In this document: positions 10,747 through 11,000 of the stretch, piece by piece
Layout: every line of letters starts with the position of its first letter
Numbering within the stretch: position 1 is the first letter of the stretch
Source: Symbiodinium natans
Taxonomy: Eukaryota; Sar; Dinophyceae; Suessiales; Symbiodiniaceae
Assembly: GCA_905221605.1 (NCBI GenBank)
Contig: CAJNDS010002524.1
Coordinates: forward strand, 64,001-75,000
Direction: 5' to 3'
DNA length: 11,000 bases
Notes under the pieces: model-generated
What the model was told of the DNA's origin: nothing
Database searches by the model: none
Seen by the model: only the letters and a program-made list of their open reading frames with translations
Translations under genes and position numbers: made by a program

Positions 10747-10821
10747 CTGCGGCTCCCAGCCCTAGACGCCCTGGAGCCCTCGAAGCCCTGTGCTGTTCGA
10801 CAGCTTTTGAGGAGTTTCATG

Positions 10822-10885
10822 TGGGATGTTCGCCCTTCTACGAACAGTCCTTCATAGGGATCATAGTTAGTATAAGGGCATCCCC
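10822..10885. mobile_element. MITE family A, copy 4 (internal deletion)
   Basis: The left arm TGGGATGTTCGCCCTTCTAC onward to CATAGGGAT (10822-10861) is followed by only the outer part of the right arm, GTTAGTATAAGGGCATCCC. About 30 bp of loop and right arm are missing compared with copies 1 and 2. Confidence 0.75.
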
Positions 10886-11000
10886 CCCTGCGAAGGATCC
10901 CAGGACTCGGAGACCTAGGGTTTTAGGATAGTTTTTGTTGGTGTTTTAGGAGGTTTCGGGGCTTCAGGGGCTTCAGGGCTTGAGGAGCTTTGCGGGCTTT
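10886..11000. other. window end, no recognised feature
   Basis: Mixed sequence with GGGTTTTAGGA and GGGGCTTCAGGGGCTTCAGGG repeats. No coding call is made. Confidence 0.4.

Overview
This 11 kb window looks like nuclear DNA of a eukaryotic protist. Short GC3-rich coding islands of roughly 20-330 bp lie on the + strand and are separated by AT/GC-skewed spacers full of the 7-bp telomere-type repeat TTTAGGG/CCCTAAA. That telomere type, the all-one-strand genes, the very intron-rich structure and a possible GC splice donor fit an alga, with a dinoflagellate as my first guess and a large-genome prasinophyte green alga as the alternative. The taxon is an inference. No prokaryotic operon, rRNA, tRNA or CRISPR array is visible.

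Region 1-4179. The best gene model is a multi-exon P-loop GTPase that starts upstream of the window. Islands at 499-532, 771-864 and 1186-1259 join in frame, carry a G3 motif (DTPGLGD), and are followed by islands at 1508-1595 and 1882-1982 that hold a hydrophobic beta strand and a G4-like TKVS. Downstream islands at 2445-2532, 3049-3143, 3281-3323, 3433-3537, 3619-3943 and 4064-4179 mostly chain with compatible splice phases into a helical C-terminal part ending at a TAA. The P-loop itself is not in the window.

Region 4180-6000 has more helical islands (4516-4598, 4600-4683, 4990-5082, 5551-5658) that could be a second gene or a continuation of the first. Region 6180-8030 has small islands, including one resembling a plant-type leucine-rich repeat (6326-6380) and one resembling the UBA-like C-terminal domain of HYPK/NAC-alpha (7160-7254). 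An in-frame pair (7768-7819 + 7963-8028) ends at a stop. Region 8100-11000 has islands at 8136-8193, 8422-8479, 9725-9776, and 10028-10114 + 10325-10420, the last two joining in frame. Most of these I cannot name.

Between the islands there are two kinds of structure. (1) Telomere-like arrays with a striking orientation rule: G-rich (TTTAGGG) just downstream of a coding island and C-rich (CCCTAAA) just upstream of the next, so many introns are head-to-head inverted telomeric repeats. (2) At least eight short elements of about 100-240 bp with terminal inverted repeats; at least three sit precisely at splice junctions or inside coding islands with flanking direct repeats, as expected of introner-like (intron-making) DNA elements. 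One family has four copies here. The combination of telomeric cores, inverted-repeat ends and exon targeting is the main reason to look twice at this window. All exon edges were placed by eye from reading frame, GT/AG sites and phase; no transcript or homology search was available.
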